In this document: positions 33,463 to 45,400 of the stretch, piece by piece
Position numbering within the stretch: the stretch's first letter is position 1
Layout: each line of letters opens with the position of its first letter
Assembly (NCBI GenBank): GCA_027604505.1
Contig: JADIIX010000036.1
Location: forward strand, 62,001 to 126,000
Direction of reading: 5' to 3'
DNA length: 64,000 nucleotides
Origin: Gonapodya sp. JEL0774
Lineage: Eukaryota; Monoblepharomycota; Monoblepharidomycetes; Monoblepharidales; Gonapodyaceae
The notes under the pieces: model-generated
The model's database searches: none
What the model saw: only the letters and a program-made list of their open reading frames with translations
Told to the model about the DNA's origin: nothing
Program-made: the position numbers and the translations under genes

Positions 33463-36400
33463 TCACACACCATCCCATCCAGTCCTCTCTGCAACCCCAC
33501 TCATACCCGCGATACTCTCCACCATCTCCATCCACACAGCATCTTCCGAACCCGGACTCTCGAAAACCACGCCCGACGCATTCTCGGTACTGCAATCTCC
33601 TCTGCTCTGTGTCTCCGGCGGTGGCAACAAGTACACATCCCCAGCAACTTCTCCTGCAACTCCTGCCACACTGACACCGGCTTCTCCGCCGTTTGCAGGA
33701 GTCATGACCGCCACAAGATTGGGACTACCCATACTCCTGTGCGTGAAAGGCATCATAGGGTCGTACGCAATGCCGCCAGTCGTGGTGCCATGCGTGGTGC
33801 CTCCAACGGACACCACGGAGGGAGACCTCCTAGGCCCTCCTGGACGACCAACCGAGCTCGCACTACTCGTACGCCGATGGGGACCCCCGCCTGCCTGTTG
33901 GTATCCCAATGGGCTGGGTACCGTCGGGGCGTACCCTTGACCTCCAGGCATCCCCAACCCTCCACCCGCACCACGTACTCTTCCCGGAGTCCTCAGTACC
34001 GGTGGTCGGGTCATCATTTCTCTGAGTACTGTCTCATACTGAGCAGGGCCGCGGTGCGCAGGTAGTACTCGTGGAGGTGCTGCGGGACGGAGAGGAGGAG
34101 GGTGGCTGACAAGTTCCGAGAGAACTACAGAGAAATCGGGAGAGTTGGGCTGAAAAGACGACCCAGGTGGCGCAGGGCGGAGTGGAGGCGGTTGGTGTAA
34201 CAATTCGGTGAGAACACGATCGAACTGGACGGCGGGGGTCTGATCGAGAGGCGCGATGTTGCTGCGGTGTGCAGGCGGGAACGTTGGCGGCAACCCCGTC
34301 GCCTCAGCACCTGTCGATATTGATTCTGTGCTCGCATGCCTCAATGGTGGAGTTCCTCGCGTGAGCTCCCTCAGCACCATCTCAAAGACCTCATTCGGAG
34401 TAGGATACCCCATGATTCCGGATCCGAAATTTATCGATCCCCCCTCCACATGAGTCCCTGCTCCATCAAGCCCATTGTGGCCAGTCAGACCGGGCGGATG
34501 GAGTCGCGCGAACATAGCTGCCAAATCAGATGTGTCATTGCTCCCGATTGTGCTCCCCACTCCTCCACTGGACCCGTTCTGACTGGCATCCCCAGACAGC
34601 GCAGGTCTTAGAGGTGGCACCCCCTTGGCCAGTTCTCTCATGACCATTTCGAACGTCGCGTTGGGCGGGCCATTTTGGACGCCGGCGAAATCAAAAGTAG
34701 GTGCACCAGCGATCCCTGCCTCCAAATTAGTCGGCGATCCACACTGCGGCAAAGATGGCGAGGTGGGCACAGTTGGGTAAGGTGCACCGGGTCGAGATGG
34801 AGAGCCTACGCGACGACGGGCAGACGAAGACAGTGAGCGGGCGAGAGTGAGGCCCGGTGGCCGGGCGAGTGGGACAGAATTAATGCGGCGAGTTCGACCT
34901 GGTGCGGTGCCGTCACTTAAAGGCGGCTGCTGAAGTGTTATAGCAGATGGCGCCAGCGGTGGGAGGGCGAAATAAGAGGTATATAGAGGAGGAAGGGAAG
35001 GCGGATGCTCCGACCCGAAACCAGAGTTCCCAAAATGCTCTCCACCGTCTGCTTGCTTCCCCCTTGGCGGGCTGGATAAGTCCATTGGATCATCCCGCTC
35101 GTTTGTTGGTGGTGAAGCCACTGCGCACTCTCCGAAATCAAAGCTCCCGCCAAAGTCAGTGTCGGATTCTTCCTTGGCGCTAGAGAAGTCAAAGAACTCG
35201 TCTAGAGGATCATTAAGTGGCAATGGCGGGGGAAGCGAGACGGTGGAATTAGGCGGCAGGGGGTGAGACCGTGTCGGCGAAGGCGAAGGGTGCAGTGATG
35301 GTGTCGGTGGTTTTCCAATGTTTCTTCGCTGACGAGACTTTGGAGCCTTTTGGACCAACCCTGCATCCTCGACAACCAAATTTTCGCTTTCTGACTTCAT
35401 TTGGGCCTTTTCGACCAATCCATTCCTTTTAAGCCTGGTATCCAAGGTCGAATAATCGATCGTCCCGCCGTCCCACCAGTCAGGTTTAGCAAATCGCCCT
35501 CCGCATTTCTTGCCCAATACAGTCGAGTTACATGTTTGAATCACAATGCGTAAATCGGGTTCGTAATCCGGAATATCGTCGGGATCAGATCCTTGCGTTG
35601 GATCCAGCGTCGAGGCAAAAGTTTCATGTGCCGCGAGATTGACTTCACTGGCCCAGCCCAAATCTACGAACTTGAGCATAATCGAGTGTCCGCATTCGGG
35701 TCGCGGACATACGACCGGGCGAGCAATGTCCTCGAGTCCGACTTCCGAAGCGGTAAGAAGGAAAGTTTTTAGGGAGGTGTGACGAAGGTTACGTTTCGAC
35801 TTAGCACCTGAGTGTCAGAGAGGCAGGGGGGGTGAGACGCGAGAGTGCAAGTAATCTTGCTGTCATGGGCAGCAGTAGTGCAGTTCCAGCAGAGTTCCAA
35901 GCATTCTGCCATCCAATACTTATAAGGCAATGTCGTGCATGCCGAACGAAGAAGGAAATCCTTGGATGAACCACATACTCTAGATTATGGCTCGCAACTT
36001 GCGCACAGCGGCTTCTGCTGATTCCCCTTCAAACCCACTATCCATTTCCTCCAGAACCAAGAAATTCAAATTGTATTTACTTTCAACGATGAAAGAGGCG
36101 AATTGCGGTGTTTCCTGTACGATGACGAGTGTCAGACTCAGTCTCACCTTTAATTCCTCCTTCCCTGCAATCCGCCCTGTACTTGGACTCATTCTTTTTC
36201 CGATTTTCGATTCCTATCCGTCCGCCTGCTTCACAGTCCTCTTGGAACGAGGCCGAGAAGGTTTTGCGACGGGCATTTCGAGAGGCTAAGAAATGACGGT
36301 TGTGAGGACCATACTGGGTAGCGATCGTAGAGGGCGACAAAGGTAGTTCACAAAAAAATCCATGCAATACACATTGCGAGACTGATCATCCCCCAAATTC

Positions 36401-36778
36401 GTCTTACGAAGTCGCAGGTCGGTCCTTCGACCTTTCAAGAACTCCGCCAAGGGTGTCCAATGTCTTCCATAATACCAACTATTGTTCCCTTAAAAGACGA
36501 CAACCAATTTGCTCATCGCACTTTTCGAAACACTTACGGGATTGAGACGGAACTGCCTGGAGTTCCTCCGACAGGACCACAGATTGCCCAGATTGCCCAG
36601 ATTGCCATAGCCCAGAGTCCTCGTCCAGCTCTAGCTTAAGACGAACATCTAAGTCGAAGGAGTCTTGATAAGGTGACAGCGATTCGGCGGTGTCCATCTC
36701 GAACAACGTGGAGGCGGACGGACTTGAAGCGACGGGTGTCGGTCTCGCCTGCGTCTCACCCGTGGCGGCCGCCGGCAT
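33463..36778 (-). CDS. P3: member of the unnamed P family with five FxxVLxEL repeats
   Basis: Three exons, both junctions phase 1: 36778-36538 (donor GTAAGT), 36213-36148 (66 nt) and 35807-33463; 883 residues from the ATG at 36778. Exon 2 encodes 'IENRKKNESKYRADCREGG', closely similar to exon 2 of P5. The module follows: 'LKTFLLTASEVG', 'CPRPECGHSIMLKFVDLGW', a long acidic loop, 'RIVIQTCNSTVLGKKC', 'RFAKPDWW' and 'IDYSTLDTRLKRNG'. The tail has five copies of a short motif, F-x2-V-[LM]-x-E-[LM]-x4-P-P-x-L-R, encoded near 34604-34655, 34335-34388, 34173-34226, 34083-34138 and 33990-34039. A conserved 'YDPMMPFTHRS' follows, and the end carries 'SEDAVWMEMVESIAGM'. Upstream non-coding exons are possible. 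Confidence 0.78.
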
Positions 36779-37370
36779 ACTGAAAGACACAGAGGGAACG
36801 CTGGCACTGCCCTGTTTGTGGTATATCGGAGTGAAGGTGCCGCTATTGGTGAACAGCCGATTGCTGTGTGGTTGCTTATTTATGTGAGCTGTGGCGACAC
36901 GGGGGTGGCACTCTTCTATAGTCCACAACAAATGTTCGTGTTACAATGGGTGCTGATGCGAATTTCAACAGAGAGTCAATGAAAGGACAAGTGGTCATGA
37001 GAGTTCGAGGGCGAAAGAGAGAAGAACTTGCTTGACTTTGCATTCTACAGCAAAGATTCAAAGCTCGAGTACCAAGTTCTTTTTCCCAATGTTTCTGAGA
37101 GTCCAAGTCCGCTGATCTTTCACACTTCAATGCATTATATGAGTCTTATAGTACATCTAAAACTGTGCCTTTTTCGTCTGTACCTGAGTTGCTATTACTG
37201 ACGTTTTGTAGTTCCCATTAGGAATACTGGAATGCATTTTGTTCTCCAACACCAAACCGCGCCAAGCTCTCTGCCATCTCTCCCTTAGCTCTTGATCTGT
37301 TGCTGGTACTATATCCAAAGTTCGTCACATGTGTCATTACTCCTTTCCAAATGCGAACTCCCGAAACATG
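36779..37370. other. Intergenic region between P3 and P4
   Basis: About 590 bases between the P3 start and the P4 stop. An open frame continues upstream of the P3 ATG towards 36930 but has no ATG. Nothing else recognised. Confidence 0.4.
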
Positions 37371-38820
37371 TTACTCCCAAAGCCGTCCTTTGCTCACCGA
37401 ATCCCGCAGTTCCATCATTTCGTGGTCCAAGTCTTCTTCCTCACTAACTTCTTCTTGATCGTCCTCCTGTTTCACCCCTTGCACAAAGTCGCTCGGCTCC
37501 ACAGAGACCGCTGCCGTTCCTGACCCCGCGCTTTCCCCCAACCCCGAAAACACGATGACGGACAGGTCATCTTCCTCCATGTCTGGGATTCCGCTGCCCC
37601 AGAATGGTGACTCGAGTGACCATTCCGATCCTGACGCAGCGGCTTGAGTCATGTACGACCTCTCATCGGCTTGAGCATTCGGAGGTACGAGTATTGAGCC
37701 GTACGAGAAGGGATTAAGTGGACTGTATGAAGTTCGTGAGCGAGTCTCCTGACCAGGTGGCGACGTGGTTGGTGTTGAATTTGAAATGGCGTGATCGGTG
37801 CGGTTGATCTGAGTGTTGAGTGGGGTAAGCAGTTCACTTTGAGCCCGTCTGGAGGTGGATTGCCTGACAGGATAAGAATTGTAGGGCCGAGTGTGAAGGG
37901 CCTGTTGGAGTATCATTGAATGACCAAATGAGGCGGGTGAGTCCCCGATTTTGGTAGGGCAGGATTCGTCAGATCGGACTTTTGGGCGGGTACAAAATTT
38001 TCAGTCTCCTGGCTCACCAGCACGTCTGCGGCTACAAAGCCCTCTGTCGGAGCTTTATTGAGTATCCTCGATCTCAAGTTTTCGGTGTCCTTCGAACTGT
38101 CCTCATCTGCGTCACTCCGAAGAGCCAAGAGCTGAGAAAGATCTGTGGGGAACGACCACGCGCGGACAGGTAGGTGGTTGTTGAATGGAGGCGCTGGTGA
38201 TGGTGGTGGTAATGAAGTCAGCCATGCAAGATGCAGCGGTGAAGGTTGTTGGAGAACGGAGAAGGAGGGATGTACGCCTGATTGGTCGGCGAACGCTGTC
38301 CTGACCGCCACTTCAGAATGCGTTATATTATATGATTCTGAGGTGAGGTTCTTTGTGTTGGGATGTTTCGATGAGCCTCGCCTCCCACACCGGAAAACAT
38401 TGCACCCTAACTCACCGACACAACTTGCATTTCATCTCCACTAGTCTTTTCATCAGCGAATCCCGAATCCCTATGATTTGAACCCAAATCCCCTTCTGTT
38501 CTCCTCCTCCTGGTCTGAGTCGATCTGACCAGCCCGTGCCTGAGTAACTTTTGATGAAGCGTTGAATAATCAATAACCCGATGCTGCCACCACTCGGGTG
38601 GCTCGAACCGTGCGTTGCATTTCTTGCCGTTGCGATTCCGGTTGCATGTTTGGAGGACCAGGCACAAGTCGGTTTGATATGGTTCCTTCTCCCAGCCCAA
38701 ATCCGTGAACTTTAGCCATACTTGATGTTGGCACTCAGGTCGAGGGCACGTGACCGGTTTTGCAATTTCTTCGAGACCAACTTCTTCTGCAGAGAGGAGG
38801 TGGGTTTTTACGCGGCTCAT
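37371..38820 (-). CDS. P4: member of the unnamed P family
   Basis: Three exons, all phase 0: 38820-38416, 38350-37994 and 37901-37371; 430 residues. The protein starts almost at the module: 'THLLSAEEVG', 'CPRPECQHQVWLKFTDLGW', 'LVLQTCNRNRNGKKC', 'RFEPPEWW' and 'IDYSTLHQKLLRHG', followed by an Arg-rich patch ('TQTRRRRT'). It has no intron at the Trp-Trp codons, unlike P1 and P2. The tail is Ser/Pro-rich with the conserved 'YSPLNPFSYGS', then acidic ('SGIPDMEEDDLSVIVF'), and has 'GVKQEDDQEE', which contains a SUMO-consensus VKQE also seen in P5. No exon equivalent to the 66-nt exon of P3 and P5 was found upstream. Confidence 0.8.
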
Positions 38821-39982
38821 GGTTTGATTTTGCTGGCGGAGTAACCGGTGGTTTGAACGTCTTTGCTTGCAGGAAACTAGACCAATTTCAAAGTGGGCTC
38901 ACGAGTGCAGGGTCAACAGGTTGGTGTGGACAGGTGGTGTGGACAGGTGGTGTGGTGATGGGACAAGGTTGTGTGGCTGGCAGGACTTTGCAGGGGGTTC
39001 GTGGCTGGCCCGGCAAGGAGATTCGATGAAGCTGGGGCACGAGGCTGCCATGAGCGAACAACAGGAGATTCGATGCATCTCAGTACGATCTCGGAGTGCT
39101 TGAATGGACCTCACCCACCTTAACGCGGTGTGCAAGTGGTTTGCGTTCAGCTTAGGAAACCGATAAGGTGATCCCAATCTTCCGGATGATGTACTGGCTC
39201 CTTGATCCAAAGTCGAAGAAATCCAGCTGTGACACCATGAGGAAGAGTGGGGTATAGAGAGTGCAAGCTTGTCGCGTAAGTTTAGAATTTCGGGTCAATC
39301 CCCTCCTGCGATCTCAACGAACCTCTGTGGATCTGCTCAGTCGGGATCCCCTTGATAGACACTGATGGACTTCAATTGATTCAAAAGCACCACTCGACGA
39401 CCTTTAAAGACCTGAAATATCATATTAGTAGCTTGCTGTTGCCACTGCAAATAATTAACGCATTTGGATAAATCCTCAAGTAATCGGTAATATATTGCCC
39501 CAATATATATTCCTCGGACAAGGAGACCCAATATGTTTGTATTTACTACCTGTGTGGTACCAGATCCAATATGTTTGTATTTACTACCTGCGTGGTACCA
39601 ACTGCTTGACGAATTCCTCTGGCGAAAGGTACATAGAGAATATTGCTAAGTGATGAGCTGCATCATGAGCTGAGTCACCACATATTGCCATCCGCCCGTA
39701 ACAGAATGAGACCATGAGAATTTGATTCATACTTAACGACTGCACTTTGAATGGTCTTCAAAAACCTTTCGAACTCGTACATCAAAAATCCGTATATGTT
39801 TGTGAATTCAAAGATAAGCAGGAAATTGCTTTTGAATTTACAGTGATAAAGGGAAGACAACTATCCCAGGGGAAATGATTATAAAATGATATGCTATGTG
39901 CACACAACTCCATTACGAATTAATTACCTTAAATGACAAGTTCAACAGTTTATTTTATGATGCAGGGTTGGCGATACCGCAG
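38821..39982. other. Intergenic region with a short direct repeat
   Basis: About 1.16 kb between the P4 start and the 3' end of the next minus-strand gene. It holds a 35-bp direct repeat (39528-39600) and is AT-rich from about 39350. No gene recognised. Confidence 0.45.
39528..39600. repeat. Direct repeat, 35 bp, period 38
   Basis: Copies at 39528-39562 and 39566-39600 begin CCAATATGTTTG and end GGTACCA. They differ at one base (T/C). Confidence 0.9.
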
Positions 39983-42146
39983 TCAAACTTCTTCCCAACC
40001 GTCCCACCTCCCTCCTGCACCATCCAAATGTCTCGGCCCGAATCGTTGGACCATCCTCACCACTATTTCTGGTTTCACCACCTCTCCTTGAGAGACCTCA
40101 TAACGAAAAGTACTCAGCTTCGGATGTCCAAGAATTGCATCAAGCGCTTCTGAACCCAGATGCTCGGGATTGCACACCAGCGCCAGATCCCTCAGGTCCC
40201 TGCAACGGTGAACAAGAGACTCCAGGGACCCCGGGTCAGGATGACTGTCGGCAGAAAGTTGGACCACCCGTAGTCGAGGGAGGACCTCGGAGGCTGCCAG
40301 AACAGCTTCTGTGTAGTGTTCTTCATCGACGCGATCGGACTTTACAGCATCTGCTTCTTCTGTAATCGCCGTCCGGCGCCGCAGGCGCAATGCCTGCAGA
40401 CAAGGCCATGCCGACAGTACCGAAACCCAATCCGCATCAACCAGGGCTTCGTGATCCGCAAGTGTGACTTCCCTCAGCTTTCGCAGTTCTCGGAGTTTGT
40501 AGACTGCCCTACGCGGAATAGCCACGGCCGCTATCCTTTCGACAACCTTGCGCCCATCCCATCCACCTCTCCGCTCAAACGGCGGGGATCCCCACAACGC
40601 AATTCTCTCCAGTCCAGGTGCAGCCTCTACAACCGCTACAACGAAAGACTCCATATGCATTGCTGATGGGAACCGCAAGCCTCGTAGGTGAAGGTCCGAA
40701 AGTTTTCTGAGCTTATCAAAAAGGCCAGTGCTCAGTGGTTCCGGCCAGGGGAGACCTCCCGGCGCGTCGCAAGCAAAACGGAGAGTCCGCACATCGTCGA
40801 AGGTGCGTAGGGCACGTACTGTGGCATTTCTCGCAGCGTCAAGAGGATCTTCCGGGGAAGAGGGATTCCGAGGGTCTGACGGCGAGATAGCGGACTGCGC
40901 GGGATCTGAAATGAGTTCATCCACTGAAATGTGAAGCCGTCTGACCGTCCATGTCACGCCCCGATCAGGGTTTAGAGTCGACTGCTCTTCAAGAAGAAGT
41001 ATCTCCGCACCGGCACAATGAAAATGCACACCACCCAGCGCTTTAGTAGAGACCGAGGAGCCCTGAGATACGAGCTGAGAACGGGTAGAGCCAGCTCCGG
41101 ACCGTTTTGCCGGTTCTTCGAAGAACACGGTGAGTCCAGTCAGGCTAGGGAAGGATTCCATAGGCAACCGCATGGCCTCCACAGCCCTCTTGACTTCTGC
41201 AGGTCCGTTGCGAGCGCTGGCCACCGCAACGGTCCAAAAAACGTCCGCCGCCGTCCTGTCCCCAAATGTAATGTGGGTTGCCGGTAACCCTGTGGCTGCA
41301 AGAGCAGTGCGCTGAGCGCGAAGGCGGGACGTTAGAGACAATGCACTGGTTGAAGACCAAGATTTTGTAGATGCACGTGCAAGTGAAGGGGGGGATGGGA
41401 GATGAGCGGACCAGGTGTTGGTACTAGCAAAGCGAGCCGTGAGATGGTGGGTGAGACTGACCGCAGGAGAACCTTGCCACTCCAGCGACAAGCGTGACAT
41501 GCAGCCCAAAGAAACAGCTCCAGGTTTGTTGGCGGATTCAACCGCCTAGCTCCAACAAAATCGGGCAGCTCGTGTCCATATGGGCTCAAACAACGCAACG
41601 AAGGTGATCCTCCCTTCTTTGTTGCTCCTCGCCGACCAACATTTATGCGGAAAGAGAGGCACATCATGCTCACTCTCACCAGTTGCTTCTGCAATAAGAG
41701 TCCATTTTCTACGCGAACCAGAGAGCAGCCCCTATTTTCTCTCCAAACAACCCTCATATTAGCACTCACCGAGATAGACCTCCTCCCGCAGTCGACGCTT
41801 TCCTCTCCAATCCTGGAGCGACCCGCTCTGAAACGTTCCTTCTCACGGTCACTCCGGAAGGAACCGCCAGCCCGAGCATCCCTCCCGAAGTACCACCGAG
41901 CCTCCTCCGCAGCGCCACACCACTTGTACTCTCCTCCAGTCCTCCTTGATCCAGTCCGTTGGCTGCCTTATATCGCTTGGGTACGGTGTCATCGTCAGCA
42001 TCGACATCCCCTCCACGATTCTGCGCTGATTCTATCTCGCGCTGGCAAACATCTATTGCGTGCTTAAGCTCGGGGGTCCGATGTTGCGGTAGCACAGTGA
42101 GAGCAGCTGAGTGTAACAGGCGCAAGATCGGTAACGACGGGGACAT
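39983..42146 (-). CDS. Leucine-rich-repeat-like (F-box/LRR type) hypothetical protein
   Basis: The main exon is open from about 41510 to a stop at 39983 and gives ~508 residues. It contains irregular leucine-rich units such as 'LRKLSDLHLRGLRF', 'LRKLREVTLADHEAL', 'WPCLQALRLRRRTAI', 'VLPRLRVVQLSADSH' and 'CRDLRDLALVCNPEHL', spaced like the LRRs of fungal F-box proteins. An upstream exon starts at the ATG at 42146 (MSPSLPILRLLHSAAL) and ends at a phase-2 GTGAGT donor near 41770. The piece between 41540 and 41760 also looks partly coding, and the exact joining is unresolved. No F-box was identified with confidence. Such proteins often act as substrate receptors, but that is only suggested here. 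Confidence 0.55.
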
Positions 42147-42440
42147 GAGCCCGGGAAACGGGAAGGCAGGCAGTAGGGCAAGGAGAAAAGGAGAGAGCAG
42201 AAACAACACAGTGTGAATGCACTAGCGTAGACTGGCAGCGGAAAAATCGTTTTTGGTGTTTGATCTCACCTCACGGGCCGCCAGTGTACATAGGTAGTTT
42301 GACCTGTGCACTCCACTTTTCCAAAACTCAAGCTTCTCAAACTGAGAGGACACAATCGTTTATACACTATTCAAACCTCAAATCTGCTAATACAAATATA
42401 CTAAAAATGTACTCATGCCCATATTAATCATAAATCGCAT

Positions 42441-45400
42441 TCAAATGAGAAGAGTTTCAACTCCTTCCATGTCATAGGACCACTCAAACCGCTCCTCCTC
42501 CATTCGTGCTTCCTCCTCATTTTCACTTGCGGGTCTTCCACTTTCACCCGCTTCAACGTCAAAAGGCGAACTCTGACCACATGAGACCTCCCTTGGTTCA
42601 ATGTTAACCATAGAACTAGAATCAAAGAACTGATTGTCACCACCTTCGATACTGAAACCATCAAAATTGTGATCCGCCGTCTCTGAGTAATCCACTCCCG
42701 TAACACCTGCCAACGTCGCCGCTACTGCTTCGGTTAGCTCCGGATCGATCGCCATGTCATCCTCCTGTTTCACGGTCCTCTTGCCACCCACAGATGACGG
42801 ATCAACACCAAATAGATCCATGTACGCAGCCGAAAGAGTGCGCTCTGGCCCATTTCCTCCATCACCAAGATGTAGTGCCGCTCTCAACTCTTCTGGGTTT
42901 AATATGCGCAAGAATTCAGCAAGATCCACATCAGAAGTCGCCACAAGAGACGGTGACAGGCCATTGACAGGTACATTCTGGTGCAGGCCCGGGGAAGGAG
43001 ATCCAGCTCCACCAAGGTACACTGGATTTATTGGGGAAAGGGGTTGCGGTAAAGTCGCTGGGGCAAGTACTGGTGACCATTCCCCGATCTGAAGTGCAGC
43101 CTGCCACTGGGAGACAAAAGAACTCCCGATGCTTGACGAAGGGCTTGCCGGACCGGATGCTGACTCGTGCTCCGACCCGACAGACGACGTCGACGAGCTC
43201 GCCGCAGAAAGAGAGCGCGGAACAGTCACTGGGACTGGCATGTGGAGGTGCGGTTGGTGCGGTTGATGCAGTTGATTGTTTTGGTGAGATTGGTGTGAGT
43301 TGGCAACTGGAAGTGAGTGCTGGTGAACGTTCAAATACATCCCATGAGCTACTTGTGGTTGATGTCCAAGGCTCTGGGTAAATGCGTTAATAGCGTGCCC
43401 TTGAAGCTGTGGGGACGCTTGTCTCGTCAGCGGCGATGGAAGAATACCAAACCCTCCGGAAGATGCAGACGCGGGGCTGCCGGTTCTCGGCGAGGGGGAC
43501 ACCGCTCCACTCGACCCTCCATTCCCGTTAGCATTGCCAGGGGTTGGTACCAATAATGTCAACGGGGCTCTCGAAGAGCTCCGTGAATGCCGCGACTTGA
43601 GCCCACCAGGTGATATGTGGCTCGCTGGCGCAGACGGTTCGTCGAGTGAGTGAGCAAGTGGAGATGGATGGAACGTCGGGTGGAAGTATGGGTGATGGAC
43701 GTGAGGGTGAGGGTACGGGTGCGGGTGCGGGTGCGGGTGCAGATGTGGATGAGCATGCTGATGGCCATGATGATGAATGGGGTTCACAGCCACTCCCACT
43801 CCCAAATTGGTGACGAAGTGTTGTGGGGCAATCACCGGAACAATACTGTGCTGCTGTCTCGGGTCAGCCATCGCAGAGATGCTGAAACCACCTGCAGGCC
43901 CGTCGACGAGCGATGCAAATGGAGATGCAGTGGAGTGGTTGCCTCCTCGGTTGATGGACTTGGTAGGTACCGATGCACCTGTGGTGCTAATGGGGTTCTT
44001 CGAGGCATTGGAAGCCGATCGGCGCAGGTTAACATGGGACGAGTGGGCAGAGGATGAGGCTATGGTAGATTCGATGTCATCTGATGCGGGACAAGCATCC
44101 GCCCGCCCCGCAACAGGGTCCACATCCAGTTGTGGCAGAGACCTTGTCCTTCTCACAGCCACAGGCGACTGGAGATCTTCCGCGTGAATCCCAATGGCAC
44201 TTTGTCCATATGTCAGTGTCTCTCCATTTCGCACACCTTGTCCAATTCCACCCGACACCATCGACGTCGCCGTAAGGATCTGCTGCTGCACCCGCGCATC
44301 TGCCTGCTGCTGCAACAGTTGCACTTCCATCTGCGCACGAATTTCATTTTGCAGCCGTTCTGCGTGCACTCGCACCTCCTCTTGTTGTTCGCGCATTCTG
44401 CGAATCATTTCCCGCTGAACCATAGCCTGGTACTGGCGAACACCCACTGTCTCCACCTTCATTCCCAACGCATCCTGCCCCTCAAGCGTTTCGAGATTTA
44501 TCTCGCTCGACTGCGACTCCGACTGCAAATTCATTTCTGCTCCATGAGTAGAGATATCGATTTGTCGTTCGGAGTGCTGCTGCGCCTGTTGTTGAGAGTC
44601 CTGTTCAGCCTGGAGCTGAGCTTGCTGCTGCTGGATCTGCTGCTGTGCTTGTAGCACCAGATGCTGCATTTGCAACTTCCTGTGCTCCCTTGAGGCCAGA
44701 TGCGGTGCGTGATGTTCATGTTGTGTCCGATGCACTTGCTGCCTGGACTCCACATTACCAAACATGACTTGTGCTCCACCCCATGCCTCGCCACCCCAAC
44801 CATCGTCTATCTCTTCCTCAGCCACCTCCTTCTCTGCCTTATCCCCAACACCCGACTTCCCTTCCACCTCAACCTTCCAACTAACAAGATCAGCCTGCAT
44901 CGCGCGCACTTCATCTTCTCTCTCCGCCCCAGAATCAACCTCCGAACCCACGGTAGTCGTTGTCCATGCTGACTGTGACGATTCGTACCCTGAGAGCCCC
45001 GAATCATCTCCTGTATGACTGGCTGCCGCCGAAAGGAAAGCAGAGCTGCCCTGTGGAGGAATCGGCACGGAAGTAGCGGCATTACCGAGTTCCCCTGAGT
45101 CCAACTTTTTTAACACTGCAGGTAACTCGTCCGCAACCAGTCCTGCCCTCTTGGTTACTTCCACCAACCCGTTCCTCTTCAACCGAGAATCCAACGCCGA
45201 GTAATCTATGGTCGGCCCCTCCCACCAATCCGGCTTGGCAAACCTTCCACCACATTTCTTCTTATCGCGAACCGCATTGCAGGTCTGGATTACCAGACGG
45301 AGGTCAGGTTTATAATCATTTTCAGCTCCATCCTCATCTCCGAGACCCATCCGAACCACTACTTTCCTCTCATTTGCCCAACCCAAATCTACGAACTTGA

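Noticed and set aside
35980-36192. Minus-strand frame ending 'EAAVRKLRAII' as a coding exon of P3
   Set aside because: It lies inside the 340-nt intron between the 66-nt exon and the main exon; both flanking junctions are phase 1 and the P5 paralogue skips the equivalent region.
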